A DNA stretch of 64,000 bases. Origin: Fimenecus sp045593555. GTDB taxonomy: Bacteria; Bacillota; Clostridia; Oscillospirales; Acutalibacteraceae. A program made the translations under genes and the position numbers. The notes under the pieces were generated by a model. That model was not told the DNA's origin and made no database searches. It saw nothing but the letters and a program-made list of their open reading frames with translations. The number at the start of each line of letters is the position of its first letter. The first letter of the stretch is position 1. Of the stretch, positions 7,278-16,136 are shown one piece after another. The stretch lies in assembly GCA_045593555.1 (NCBI GenBank), contig JAZNWU010000017.1, positions 1-64,000 on the forward strand. The letters are read 5' to 3'.

Positions 7278-7907
7278 TTATTTCTTTACATTTTTCAATA
7301 CTTCAATATAAGCCTTGATTGCTTCAACACAACCATCAAAGCCTAAATCAGCACTGTTAAGACACAAGTCATAGTTTCTTGCGTTGTCCCAATCACGACA
7401 AGTGTAATAATGATAAAATTCACTACGGTGCTTGTCAATTTTACGGATTTTCTTGTCTGCATCCTTTTCAGTCATTGCAAACATATCCTTGATTGTATCA
7501 ACACAGACATTATGCGGTGCCCAGATAAAAACCTTAATAACATTGTCAAAATCCTTTAAAATATAGTCAGCACAACGACCGACAATAATGCAGGATTCCT
7601 TTTCAGCAAGGTTTTTAATAATCTTTGCCTGATAGTTAAAAAGATTTTCCTTCGAAGTAAATTTACTGTCTTCAGGAGGAATAATTCCACCTGTATATTG
7701 TTTAGTTGATGAGTCAAATAGACCAACGCTGACTTCCTCGTCATACTTCTGGAAAAGTCCGAGATTTATACCGCTGTCGTCAGATGCCATATAGAGAATT
7801 TCACGGTCATAAAAGGGGATATTAAGCTCCTTTGAGAGCATTTTGCCAACTGTTCTACCGCCACTGCCGTAACCACGAGCAATAGTAATAACGATTTTAT
7901 TATCCAT
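7278..7907 (-). CDS. cytidylate kinase-like family protein
   Basis: A 209-residue cytoplasmic protein with an N-terminal ITIARGYGSGGRTVGKMLS segment, the glycine-rich P-loop variant of the cytidylate-kinase-like family (PF13189), and FYDREILYMA after it. A nucleotide-kinase core follows (SCIIVGRCADYIL, KVFIWAPH). True Cmk also phosphorylates CMP, but the substrate of this subfamily is not established. It follows livF by 22 nt and is the last gene before a terminator, so it is probably co-transcribed with the branched-chain amino-acid importer. I chose the ATG at 7907, which leaves ~8 nt to GAAAGGTGG; an in-frame GTG at 7919 is too close. Confidence 0.8.
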   Translation of the reverse strand: MDNKIVITIARGYGSGGRTVGKMLSKELNIPFYDREILYMASDDSGINLGLFQKYDEEVSVGLFDSSTKQYTGGIIPPEDSKFTSKENLFNYQAKIIKNLAEKESCIIVGRCADYILKDFDNVIKVFIWAPHNVCVDTIKDMFAMTEKDADKKIRKIDKHRSEFYHYYTCRDWDNARNYDLCLNSADLGFDGCVEAIKAYIEVLKNVKK

Positions 7908-7929
7908 TGATTTGACCACCTTTCAGAGT

Positions 7930-8643
7930 TTATTCACTAAGATATGCCTTTTTAACTGATTCATCATTCATAAGGTCTTTCGCATCACCTGAAAGAACTA
8001 TATTACCTGTTTCAAGAACATAAGCTCTGTCAGCAATTGAAAGTGCCTTTTTTGCATTTTGTTCAACAAGAAGAACTGTTGTGCCATTTTCATTGATAGC
8101 CTTGATAATATCAAAGATTTCGGAAACAAGAAGAGGTGAGAGACCCATTGAAGGCTCATCCATCAAAACGAAATCAGGCTTTGACATAAGGGCACGACCC
8201 ATAGCAAGCATCTGTTGTTCACCACCGGAAAGAGTACCTGCAATCTGATTTTTTCTTTCCTTAAGTCGTGGAAAACGCTCATAAACATACTGTAATGTCT
8301 GCTCGATTTCATCCTTATCCTTACGGGTGAATGCACCTAATTTGATGTTGTCAAGAACTGAAAGCTGAGAGAAAATTCTTCTTCCTTCAGGAACGTGTGC
8401 CATACCCATTGAAACGATTTTATGAGCAGGAGTTTTTGTAATATCCTTATCGTTAAAAAGAATTTTACCTGTCTTTGGTTTTAAAAGACCTGTAACTGTG
8501 TGAAGAATAGTTGTTTTACCTGCACCGTTTGCACCGATAAGAGCAACAATTTCACCTTTATTAACCTCGAAAGAAACACCTTTCAAAGCCTTAATCATAC
8601 CGTAATATACTTCGATATTATCTACTTTTAAAAGTGGTGCCAT
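7930..8643 (-). CDS. livF: branched-chain amino-acid ABC transporter ATPase LivF
   Basis: A 237-residue cytoplasmic ATPase with Walker A GANGAGKTT, signature LSGGEQQMLAMGRAL, Walker B FVLMDEPSMGLSP and a typical LivF C-terminus. It pairs with LivG to drive high-affinity leucine/isoleucine/valine-type import through LivH-LivM. It starts 12 nt after livG with AGGAGG upstream. Confidence 0.95.
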   Translation of the reverse strand: MAPLLKVDNIEVYYGMIKALKGVSFEVNKGEIVALIGANGAGKTTILHTVTGLLKPKTGKILFNDKDITKTPAHKIVSMGMAHVPEGRRIFSQLSVLDNIKLGAFTRKDKDEIEQTLQYVYERFPRLKERKNQIAGTLSGGEQQMLAMGRALMSKPDFVLMDEPSMGLSPLLVSEIFDIIKAINENGTTVLLVEQNAKKALSIADRAYVLETGNIVLSGDAKDLMNDESVKKAYLSE

Positions 8644-8655
8644 TACTATTCCTCC

Positions 8656-9414
8656 TTAATCACCTAAATAAGCCTTAATAACCTCAGGGTTATTAAGAAC
8701 GTCACTTGTTTTACCCTGTGCTAATTCCTGACCGAAGTTAAGAACAGAAACCTCTTCACAGATACCGCTTACAAGCTTCATATCGTGTTCAATAAGAAGA
8801 ACTGTCATGTCAAATTCATCACGAACAAAACGGATTGTATCCATAAGTTCCTGTGTTTCACTTGGGTTCATACCTGCTGCAGGTTCATCAAGAAGCAAAA
8901 GTTTTGGATTAGTAGCCAATGCACGGGCAATTTCAAGCTTTCTCTGTTTACCATAAGGAAGATTATCAGCTAATGTTGAAGCTTCATCCTCAAGACCGAA
9001 AACTTTAAGAAGTTCCATTGCTTTTTCATCCATTTTCTTTTCTGTCTTAAAATATTTTGGAAGTCGAAGAACACCAACTAATGTATTATATTTATGAAGA
9101 TTATGGAAACCTGCTTTAACATTATCAAGAACACTTAAGTTTTTGAAAAGTCTGATGTTCTGGAATGTTCTTGCAATACCACATTTGTTAATTTCAATAG
9201 TGCTTTTTCCTGTGATGTTCTCACCATCAAGAATTACTGCACCTGATGTTGGCTTATAAACACCTGTTAAAAGATTGAATACAGTTGTTTTACCTGCACC
9301 GTTAGGACCGATAAGTCCATAAAGCTGACCTTTTTCGATTTTTACATTAAATTCGTCAACGGCACGAAGACCACCGAAAGAAATTGAGAGATTTTTCACT
9401 TCAAGAATAGCCAT
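8656..9414 (-). CDS. livG: branched-chain amino-acid ABC transporter ATPase LivG
   Basis: A 252-residue ATPase with Walker A GPNGAGKTT, the LivG-type signature LPYGKQRKLEIARAL (no GG pair, normal for LivG) and Walker B LLLLDEPAAGMNP. Its ATG touches the end of livM at 9414, so the two are translationally coupled. It forms the heterodimeric ATPase with LivF. Confidence 0.95.
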   Translation of the reverse strand: MAILEVKNLSISFGGLRAVDEFNVKIEKGQLYGLIGPNGAGKTTVFNLLTGVYKPTSGAVILDGENITGKSTIEINKCGIARTFQNIRLFKNLSVLDNVKAGFHNLHKYNTLVGVLRLPKYFKTEKKMDEKAMELLKVFGLEDEASTLADNLPYGKQRKLEIARALATNPKLLLLDEPAAGMNPSETQELMDTIRFVRDEFDMTVLLIEHDMKLVSGICEEVSVLNFGQELAQGKTSDVLNNPEVIKAYLGD

Positions 9415-10496
9415 TATTTAACCTCTCCTTTCTTTTCTTTAACTACAAGACCTTTAACCTTACCTGTATAAGCATTAAGTCTACTCTTAATATTTTCATT
9501 TGATGTGATAAGCATCATTCCGATAAGAATAATAGCATAGAACAGCATTCGATAGTTACCGATTGTTTCTCTTAAAAGTTCAGGGATAAGTGTGAGTACA
9601 ACTGCAGCAATAACACTGCCACGGATTGAACCGATACCACCGAGAACAACGAAAACAAGAACAAGAATTGACATATTATAGTCAAACTTTACAGCCTGAA
9701 GTGTTGAGAAGTTGTGTGAATAAATAACACCTGCAACACCTGCAAGGAATGCTGTCAATGCAAAAGTGATGAGTTTGTATTTTGTAATGTTGATACCGAC
9801 TGATTCAGCAGCAATTCTGTTGTCACGGATAGACATTACTGCACGACCTGTTCTTGAATTAACAAAGTTATATGCGATAATAACTGTTAAAAGAAGGATA
9901 ACAAATGCGATTTCATAGCTTGAATCCTTTGGTGTACCGTTAATACCGAGAGCACCGTTAATGAGCATTTCACCGTCACTTGCCATATTCATATCAGAAA
10001 CACTCTTGATTGAAAGGTGGAAGCCCTCTGCATCACGACCAAGGTAAACTGATGCACAGATGTTCTTGATAATTTCACCGAAAGCAAGTGTAACGATAGC
10101 AAGATAGTCACCCTTAAGACGAAGAACAGGAATACCAATTAAAATACCGAAAATTGCTGCTAAAACACCACCGAAAACAAGTGCTATCGGATAACGGATA
10201 ACAGCTTCAGGGATTGCTTCTTCCATTAAGTTAGAGAACAACGCACCGCTGTAAGCACCGATACACATAAATCCTGCCTGTCCAAGGCTCAATTCACCAA
10301 GGATACCAACTGTAAGATTCAATGAAACTGCGAGAATTGCATATACACAAAGAGGAACAAGAAGGTCCTGCATCATATATGACATATTACCTGAGCCTCT
10401 TAAAATAAGAGTAACGGCAAATACTGCAATAAGCATTACATAAGTGATTAAACTTTGCTTTGTGTAAGGTTTAACCGTTTTTAAAGATTTCTTCAT
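9414..10496 (-). CDS. livM: branched-chain amino-acid ABC transporter permease LivM
   Basis: A 360-residue integral membrane protein with about ten helices. The conserved GELSLGQAGFMCIGAYSGA stretch is followed by GDYLAIVTLAFGEI, RAVMSIRDNRIAAES (ATPase-docking loop) and VFVVLGGIGSIRGSV. It is the second half of the LivHM channel. It sits 22 nt after livH in the same leftward operon. Confidence 0.95.
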   Translation of the reverse strand: MKKSLKTVKPYTKQSLITYVMLIAVFAVTLILRGSGNMSYMMQDLLVPLCVYAILAVSLNLTVGILGELSLGQAGFMCIGAYSGALFSNLMEEAIPEAVIRYPIALVFGGVLAAIFGILIGIPVLRLKGDYLAIVTLAFGEIIKNICASVYLGRDAEGFHLSIKSVSDMNMASDGEMLINGALGINGTPKDSSYEIAFVILLLTVIIAYNFVNSRTGRAVMSIRDNRIAAESVGINITKYKLITFALTAFLAGVAGVIYSHNFSTLQAVKFDYNMSILVLVFVVLGGIGSIRGSVIAAVVLTLIPELLRETIGNYRMLFYAIILIGMMLITSNENIKSRLNAYTGKVKGLVVKEKKGEVK

Positions 10497-10518
10497 ATTA
10501 AAACGCTCCCTTCACAAA

Positions 10519-11400
10519 TTAAACTTTTTCACTTGTCTTCTTACCAAGGATACCTGTTGGCTTAACCATAAGGATAATGATAAGAACACCGAAAACAATA
10601 GCATCAGCAAGCTGTGTTGAAATGTAAGCCTTACCGAGAATTTCGATAACACCGATAAGAATACCGCCAATCATAGCACCCGGAATTGAACCGATACCGC
10701 CGAAAACAGCAGCAGTAAATGCCTTAATACCGGGCATAGCACCTGTTGTGTTTGAAAGAATAGGGTAAGCAGAGCAATAAAGAGCACCTGCAACTGCAGC
10801 AAGGGCTGAACCTATTGCAAATGTAAGAGAAATTGTCTGATTTACATTGATACCCATAAGCTGTGCTGCACCTTTATCTTCAGAAACTGCAAGCATAGCC
10901 TTACCACTCTTTGTCTTTTTAATAAAGAGTGAAAGAGCAATAACGATAATTAATGAAACAACAATCGCTGTTGAAGCTTCACCGGAAATTACAATCTGTC
11001 CGTCAAAAAGCTTGATAGCAGGAACACTTACAACTGATGTGAAGTTAATCGGGTTTGCACCGAAAATAGCAAGTGCCATATTCTGTAAGAAATAGCTGAC
11101 ACCGATAGCAGTAATAAGAACAGCCAATGATGTTGACTGACGCAATGGCTTGTAAGCAATCTTCTCAATAGTAATACCGAGAATTGTACAGGCAATCATT
11201 GAAACCACAATTGCAATAAGAGGGTGGAGCCCTGCCTTAACAGAAGCAAGATAGACAACATAAGCACCAATCATAATAACGTCGCCGTGTGCAAAGTTGA
11301 GCATTTTTGCAATACCATAGACCATAGTATAGCCAAGGGCAATAACCGCATAAATACTGCCAAGACTGATACCATTAATCAGGTTACTTAAAAAACCCAT
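10519..11400 (-). CDS. livH: branched-chain amino-acid ABC transporter permease LivH
   Basis: A 293-residue membrane permease with the LivH hallmarks YGIAKMLNFAHGDVIMIGAY near the N-terminus and FTAAVFGGIGSIPGAMIGG near the C-terminus, and about eight helices. It pairs with LivM. RBS AAGGATG lies upstream. It is separated from livJ by 157 nt holding an attenuator-like hairpin. Confidence 0.95.
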   Translation of the reverse strand: MGFLSNLINGISLGSIYAVIALGYTMVYGIAKMLNFAHGDVIMIGAYVVYLASVKAGLHPLIAIVVSMIACTILGITIEKIAYKPLRQSTSLAVLITAIGVSYFLQNMALAIFGANPINFTSVVSVPAIKLFDGQIVISGEASTAIVVSLIIVIALSLFIKKTKSGKAMLAVSEDKGAAQLMGINVNQTISLTFAIGSALAAVAGALYCSAYPILSNTTGAMPGIKAFTAAVFGGIGSIPGAMIGGILIGVIEILGKAYISTQLADAIVFGVLIIILMVKPTGILGKKTSEKV

Positions 11401-11501
11401 TTATGTAACATCCTTCCATTTTTTTGTATAAATTGAATCTATACAAAAATTTATTCATAGTATTATATCACAATGATTTTATAAAAACAATAATTTTAGA
11501 C

Positions 11502-11535
11502 AAAAAAATACTGACAGTTATTACTGTCAGTATTT
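11502..11535 (-). terminator. attenuator-type hairpin between livJ and livH
   Basis: A perfect 13-bp inverted repeat (11506-11518 with 11523-11535, loop TATT) is followed on the minus strand by seven T. It lies just after livJ and 105 nt before livH. No second promoter is obvious before livH, so partial read-through would give excess binding protein over membrane parts, a usual arrangement. Confidence 0.75.
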
Positions 11536-11557
11536 TAAGTATTTTGTTAATTATTAA

Positions 11558-12739
11558 TTAAAGAGCAACGTATGCGCCGTCTTTGATAACAACAGCCATT
11601 GGGTCTTTAGAAACAGCACCTGATGCATCCCATGTAAGAGCTGAACCAGCACCTGTGATACCCATGTATGAGAATCCATCAGCACAGATAGCAACCTTGA
11701 GCTTTGCACAAATGTCTGCAGCTGACATATCAGCTGTGATGCCTTCCTGTTCGATAAGCTTTGCAATGATGTAAATTCCGTCATATGCGTCAGCAGCGAA
11801 CTGGTTAGGGATTTCATTATTGTATGCTGTCTTGTAAGCCTTAACGAAGTTCTGAGTTGCTTCGTCGTCAGCGTCAGCTGCGAAAGGAGTAAGAAGCATT
11901 ACGCCTTCAGCAAGCTTTGTGTCAAATCCTTCAATAGCAAGAAGACCGTCAAGACCGTCACAACCAAAGAACTTTGGTGCATAGTCGATAGCAGCAGCCT
12001 GCTGAAGAATAAGAGAAGCTTCTGTGTAATAAATTGGAAGGAAGATAAGGTCAGCACCAGCAGCCTTACAAGCGTTAATCTGAGCTGAGAAGTCCTTGTT
12101 GTCCTTCTGGAATGACTGAGCTTCAACTACTGAAAGGTTGTATGTTTTAGCGCCTTCCATAAAGCTGTTGTAGATACCTGTTGAATAAGCATCTGATGAG
12201 TCATAGATAACTGCAACTTTTTCTGCAATCTTGTTTTCAGCAATGTACTGAGCTGAACGAGTACCCTGGTTAGAGTCTGTAAAGCAAATCTGGAATGTGT
12301 TATCGTTTGCGATTACAGCGTCTGCAGAAGCAGATGGAGTAAGCTGGAACATCTGGTCAGCAGCTGTCTTGTCAATAACTGCAAGGCATGAACCTGATGT
12401 AACAGTGCCAAGGAAAATCTGCATACCCTGGTCTTTAAGTGAGTTGTAAGCACTAACAGCCTTGTCGCCTGAGTCAGCTTCGTCGTCAGCTGTTACAAGC
12501 TCAAGCTTAATACCGTTAACGCCACCTGCATTGTTGATTTCTTCAACAGCAAGCTTAGCAGCGTTTACAACAGCATTACCGTACTGAGCAGCGCCACCTG
12601 TGAGAGGACCACTAACACCGATTTTGATTGTTGCTGATGTGTCGTCCTGTTTACCTTCGTTTCCGCCACATGCTGCAAAGCAAGTAACAACAAGTGTTAA
12701 TGCAACGAGCACAGCGAGAACTTTCTTTAAGTTTTTCAT
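11558..12739 (-). CDS. livJ: branched-chain amino-acid ABC transporter substrate-binding lipoprotein
   Basis: A 393-residue type I periplasmic-binding-fold protein. A lipoprotein signal peptide with lipobox CFAAC (Cys ~24) and GG after it is followed by a Leu/Ile/Val-binding domain (IKIGVSGPLTGGAAQYG, AAKLAVEEINNAGGV, GTVTSGSCLAVID). It captures branched-chain or related amino acids outside the membrane for LivHMGF. It is the first gene of the leftward liv operon, with a strong promoter and GGAGG upstream. Ligand specificity cannot be fixed from the sequence. Confidence 0.93.
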   Translation of the reverse strand: MKNLKKVLAVLVALTLVVTCFAACGGNEGKQDDTSATIKIGVSGPLTGGAAQYGNAVVNAAKLAVEEINNAGGVNGIKLELVTADDEADSGDKAVSAYNSLKDQGMQIFLGTVTSGSCLAVIDKTAADQMFQLTPSASADAVIANDNTFQICFTDSNQGTRSAQYIAENKIAEKVAVIYDSSDAYSTGIYNSFMEGAKTYNLSVVEAQSFQKDNKDFSAQINACKAAGADLIFLPIYYTEASLILQQAAAIDYAPKFFGCDGLDGLLAIEGFDTKLAEGVMLLTPFAADADDEATQNFVKAYKTAYNNEIPNQFAADAYDGIYIIAKLIEQEGITADMSAADICAKLKVAICADGFSYMGITGAGSALTWDASGAVSKDPMAVVIKDGAYVAL

Positions 12740-12804
12740 AAGAAATCCTCCTTAATTTTTGTACAATATTGTAATTGTACATATCTCTTTAAATAGATAA
12801 AGTA

Positions 12805-12833
12805 AATATACACCAATTTTTTGAATAAGTCAA
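12805..12833 (-). promoter_or_regulatory. sigma-A promoter of the liv operon
   Basis: Minus strand: -35 TTGACT (12828-12833), 17-nt spacer, -10 TATATT (12805-12810), about 65 nt upstream of the livJ ATG. Confidence 0.7.
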
Positions 12834-12860
12834 TTATTTTTAACAATTTATTCATAAAAA

Positions 12861-12886
12861 TAAGGTATGACCTAAGCCATACCTTA
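12861..12886 (-). terminator. terminator of the M28 peptidase gene
   Basis: Nine-base-pair stem TAAGGTATG with CATACCTTA, 8-nt loop, then TTTTTA on the minus strand. Confidence 0.65.
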
Positions 12887-12901
12887 CTGAATTTATTAAA
12901 A

Positions 12902-14239
12902 TTATTTCTTCTGCGGACCGTTAAAGCCTTTTTCTTCCTGGAATGCAGCAATCTTGTCAATAACGCTGAGAACAACGTCAAAACCATCACCAACAGTTTC
13001 CATTTCAAAACGGTCAGGCATATCGTGGAATGTGTGATAATACCAAGTAAGCATTGGATTCTGTGCAGCAAATGTAACAGACTTGATTCCGCCTCTTGTC
13101 ATAGGAGTACTGTCACAACCACCAACAGGGTTATGAATACAACCGTTTGTCTTGCTTTCAATACCCATTTCGTTAAATGTGTCCTTAAACATTTTTTCCA
13201 TATCAGTATCAAAGCGACAGCCCTGCCAGTCATCCTTGATAACAACCTCAAAGTATTCCTTATCAGCAACAGAGTCAATGTTAATGTTCCATGCATTCTT
13301 TGTCAAATCGTCATTTCTGTGTCTATGTACAAAGTTCATTGAACCACGAAGACCTGCTTCTTCTGAACCAACATTACAGTCAACAATACGGCAATTCTTT
13401 GGCATCTTATCAGGATTTTCCTTAAAATACTTGATAACTGCATAACTTAAAGCACAGCCTGTAGCATTGTCCATAGCACCTCTTGATGCTGTTTCTTCGT
13501 CACTGTCATTCCACATAATTACGAAACAGCTACCGATAGCAGTAACAATTGGCAAGAAATGAAGTGCAATAATCAATTTGTTAAGTGCATCTGATGAAGC
13601 AGCAATATATGCCCATGATGCATCAAAGTAAAGACCTGTATAAATTGTAGCCATAGCAACTGAAAGACCAACAAGGAAGAAAACGCAAACTGCACCAAAT
13701 CCAACCTTACCATATGTTGTGATAAGACCATAAACAGGCTTTTCAGGGTATCTTGATGCGTTTTCTGAATGCTTCCAGTTCCAGCTTGTGTCAGTATGAC
13801 CTGAAAGAATAATTGTATAATCGTATTTTCCGTCTTCAGGAACTAATTCACCGTAAACATTCTGTGATATTTTCTGTTTGAAAAACATATCAAACCATGG
13901 TTTGTAAAGGAAACAGCTGAAAACAAGCCATAGAACCATACAAATACCAGTAAGAGCCATACCAAACCAGATATAATAGTTATGAAGTGCAAAATAAATA
14001 AGTCCACTTGCTATAAGTCCATACCAACCTGCATATGGTAATCCGCCAATACCTGCTCTTGGTGAAACACAAAATTCTTCTTTCTTTGGTTCAATACCAA
14101 TTTCACGAAGTTTTTCACCCATATAATTTGCATATTCTCTTTCTCCCTTTGAACCAGGAAGACGAGAACCAATTTTTTCAGAAGCATATTTTACAATGTC
14201 CCATGCTTCTTGGACATATTTTCTTGATTCCTCTTTCAT
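12902..14239 (-). CDS. M28-family metallopeptidase with internal transmembrane segments
   Basis: A 445-residue protein with all metal ligands of the M28 aminopeptidase family: SGHTDTS, GAMDNATGCA, GSEEAGLRGS, INIDSV and YYHTFHDMPD. Family members release N-terminal amino acids with a two-zinc centre. Unlike soluble members it carries hydrophobic helices within the fold: two near residues 75-115 and two or three near 185-265, between the first metal ligand and the Asp ligand. It should therefore be membrane-bound. It has no signal peptide and is a single-gene unit with its own promoter and terminator. Substrate and topology are unknown. Confidence 0.85.
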   Translation of the reverse strand: MKEESRKYVQEAWDIVKYASEKIGSRLPGSKGEREYANYMGEKLREIGIEPKKEEFCVSPRAGIGGLPYAGWYGLIASGLIYFALHNYYIWFGMALTGICMVLWLVFSCFLYKPWFDMFFKQKISQNVYGELVPEDGKYDYTIILSGHTDTSWNWKHSENASRYPEKPVYGLITTYGKVGFGAVCVFFLVGLSVAMATIYTGLYFDASWAYIAASSDALNKLIIALHFLPIVTAIGSCFVIMWNDSDEETASRGAMDNATGCALSYAVIKYFKENPDKMPKNCRIVDCNVGSEEAGLRGSMNFVHRHRNDDLTKNAWNINIDSVADKEYFEVVIKDDWQGCRFDTDMEKMFKDTFNEMGIESKTNGCIHNPVGGCDSTPMTRGGIKSVTFAAQNPMLTWYYHTFHDMPDRFEMETVGDGFDVVLSVIDKIAAFQEEKGFNGPQKK

Positions 14240-14270
14240 CAGAAAACCTCCAAATATCTAATTCTAATAT

Positions 14271-14299
14271 ATAATATTAAATTTTTTTAATTAAATCAA
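14271..14299 (-). promoter_or_regulatory. sigma-A promoter of the M28 peptidase gene
   Basis: Minus strand: -35 TTGATT (14294-14299), 17-nt spacer, -10 TATTAT (14271-14276); GGAGG precedes the ATG. Confidence 0.55.
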
Positions 14300-14320
14300 G
14301 TAAATTTAATTATTTTTATA

Positions 14321-14354
14321 AAAAAAGACCTATGTAGCATAAACTACATAGGTC
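14321..14354 (-). terminator. terminator of the acyl-CoA synthetase gene
   Basis: A perfect 11-bp stem GACCTATGTAG with CTACATAGGTC (14327-14337 and 14344-14354) is followed on the minus strand by seven T (14320-14326). Confidence 0.85.
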
Positions 14355-14361
14355 AAAAATA

Positions 14362-15999
14362 TTAATCATTCTGATTTCTTGCAATTTTAAGTGTTGTTGT
14401 TTTCTTGAATTCAGTATCTCTGATTTTAATACCAGCAACATTTTTGAAGATAGGATTTTCTCTATTATACTGTGCAACGTCATCATCAATTCTGTCACGA
14501 GCATCCGGGAATTCTTTTTCATTAAGGTAGAATTCAGCAACGATTTTTTCGTTTTCTTGATAAACAAGAACTTCTTCAACATACTCTATTCTTGAGAGCT
14601 TATCTTCAATTTCTTCAGGAGAAACATTCTTACCGTTAGAAAGACAAATAAGATTCTTCTTTCTGCCTACCATAAATAAGAAACCATCTTCGTCAATTCT
14701 TCCGTGGTCACCAGTAATTAACCATTCACCGTCGAAAGTAGCAGCTGTTGCTTCTGGGTCATTGTAGTAACCTTTCATAACATTAGTGCCTCTTACATAG
14801 ATTTCACCGACACCTTCATCATCAGGATTAACAATTTTGATTTCGCAACAATCAAGCGGAGTACCAACGCTACCGAATTTGAACTTGCCAGGCTTGTTAC
14901 AAGTAACGGCAGGGGAGCATTCTGTCAAACCATAGCCGTTATAAATGTCAATACCAAAATCATGCATACCTTTTTCAATCTTTGGGTCAAGGTTGGCAGC
15001 ACCACAAACAATCATATTAAGATTTCCACCAAGGTTATCAATGATTGTCTTAAAGATTTTTGCACGCTTATCAATACCGAATTTCATAAGAGTATTGCTG
15101 ATTTTAAGACCTTTTTTAAGAATATCTTCTCTGCCTGTTTTTCTTGCTGTTTTCCAGATACGATTGTAAATAGTATTAACAACAAGTGGTACACCACAGA
15201 TGTTATATGGCTGATATTTTTTCATATCACCCTGGATGTTTTTTATACCGTCACATAAGTATCCCCACTCTGTAAGAATGTAAGATGAGAAAAGACCACT
15301 AACCCATGCGTATGTATGGTTCAATGGTAAGAAACCGATAGCATGTCTGCCATTAAGTGCACGACATGATGCAGAACAGTTACTTGCAATATTGTAATGT
15401 GTCAGCATAACACCCTTACTTTTTGCTGTTGTACCTGAAGTATATGCAATACAAGCAAGGTCATCCGGTTTTACTTCCGCATTGATGAAATCTTTATTTC
15501 CTGCATCTAATGCTGCTTGACCTTCTTCGAGAAAACTGTTATAATTATCTGTACAAAAATATTGCATTTCAGGCATATCAGGATTTGCTTTGAATTCTTC
15601 AACAGCCTTGTTAAATTTCGGCGTGTAAACCAAAGCGTCACAATTACAACGGATAAGCTGGTCTGCAAGGTCATCATAAGGAAGTTTTGCATCCATAGGT
15701 ACAGTTATGTTACAACCACAAATAGTTGCATAATATGTAACCATCCATTCAAAACAGTTTTCACCAATGATAGCAATCTTCTTTTTACCATTAAGACCTT
15801 TTGTAAAGAAATATGTACCAAGAGCAGCAATTTCACTCCAGGTCTGATTGAATGTTCTTTCACATTCATTTTTGTCTTTGTCAAGGAACACAAACTGTCT
15901 TTTATCCTGACCTTTTTGAGCACCAGTCACAATTATTTCTTTAAGTGTCTGATAATCAGGAATATTTGCGTTACCGGCATTTATATGTTTTTTTGCCAT
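14362..15999 (-). CDS. long-chain fatty-acid--CoA ligase / AMP-dependent synthetase
   Basis: A 545-residue adenylate-forming enzyme. The AMP-binding P-loop YTSGTTAKSKGVMLTH lies at ~190, the acyl-adenylate motif YNGYGLTECSPAVTCNKPG at ~345 and the hinge GEWLITGDHGRIDEDGF at ~430. A C-terminal domain ends in KKTTTLKIARNQ, where the catalytic Lys is expected. It activates a fatty or other carboxylic acid to acyl-CoA through acyl-AMP in the cytoplasm or at the membrane face. It is transcribed leftward, divergent from a TetR regulator, with an inverted repeat touching its -35. Chain-length preference is not readable. Confidence 0.9.
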   Translation of the reverse strand: MAKKHINAGNANIPDYQTLKEIIVTGAQKGQDKRQFVFLDKDKNECERTFNQTWSEIAALGTYFFTKGLNGKKKIAIIGENCFEWMVTYYATICGCNITVPMDAKLPYDDLADQLIRCNCDALVYTPKFNKAVEEFKANPDMPEMQYFCTDNYNSFLEEGQAALDAGNKDFINAEVKPDDLACIAYTSGTTAKSKGVMLTHYNIASNCSASCRALNGRHAIGFLPLNHTYAWVSGLFSSYILTEWGYLCDGIKNIQGDMKKYQPYNICGVPLVVNTIYNRIWKTARKTGREDILKKGLKISNTLMKFGIDKRAKIFKTIIDNLGGNLNMIVCGAANLDPKIEKGMHDFGIDIYNGYGLTECSPAVTCNKPGKFKFGSVGTPLDCCEIKIVNPDDEGVGEIYVRGTNVMKGYYNDPEATAATFDGEWLITGDHGRIDEDGFLFMVGRKKNLICLSNGKNVSPEEIEDKLSRIEYVEEVLVYQENEKIVAEFYLNEKEFPDARDRIDDDVAQYNRENPIFKNVAGIKIRDTEFKKTTTLKIARNQND

Positions 16000-16068
16000 A
16001 TTTTTTTCTCCTTAGTTTATAGGGGATTTATATTTACTTAAATTTGACAAATGTAAAATTTGCAGTTT

Positions 16069-16097
16069 ATTTTAACAAATTTTTAATAAAAAGTCAA
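16069..16097 (-). promoter_or_regulatory. sigma-A promoter of the acyl-CoA synthetase gene
   Basis: Minus strand: -35 TTGACT (16092-16097), 17-nt spacer, -10 TAAAAT (16069-16074). Confidence 0.65.
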
Positions 16098-16115
16098 CTT
16101 TATGATTAAAAGTTG
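16095..16115. promoter_or_regulatory. candidate TetR operator between divergent genes
   Basis: Inverted repeat CAACTTT (16095-16101) and AAAGTTG (16109-16115) with a 7-nt centre. One arm overlaps the -35 of the leftward acyl-CoA synthetase promoter, and the whole site is 22 nt upstream of the TetR-family start. Position and symmetry fit an operator; binding is inferred. Confidence 0.45.
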
Positions 16116-16136
16116 TACATTTAAGGAGAATTGTCA

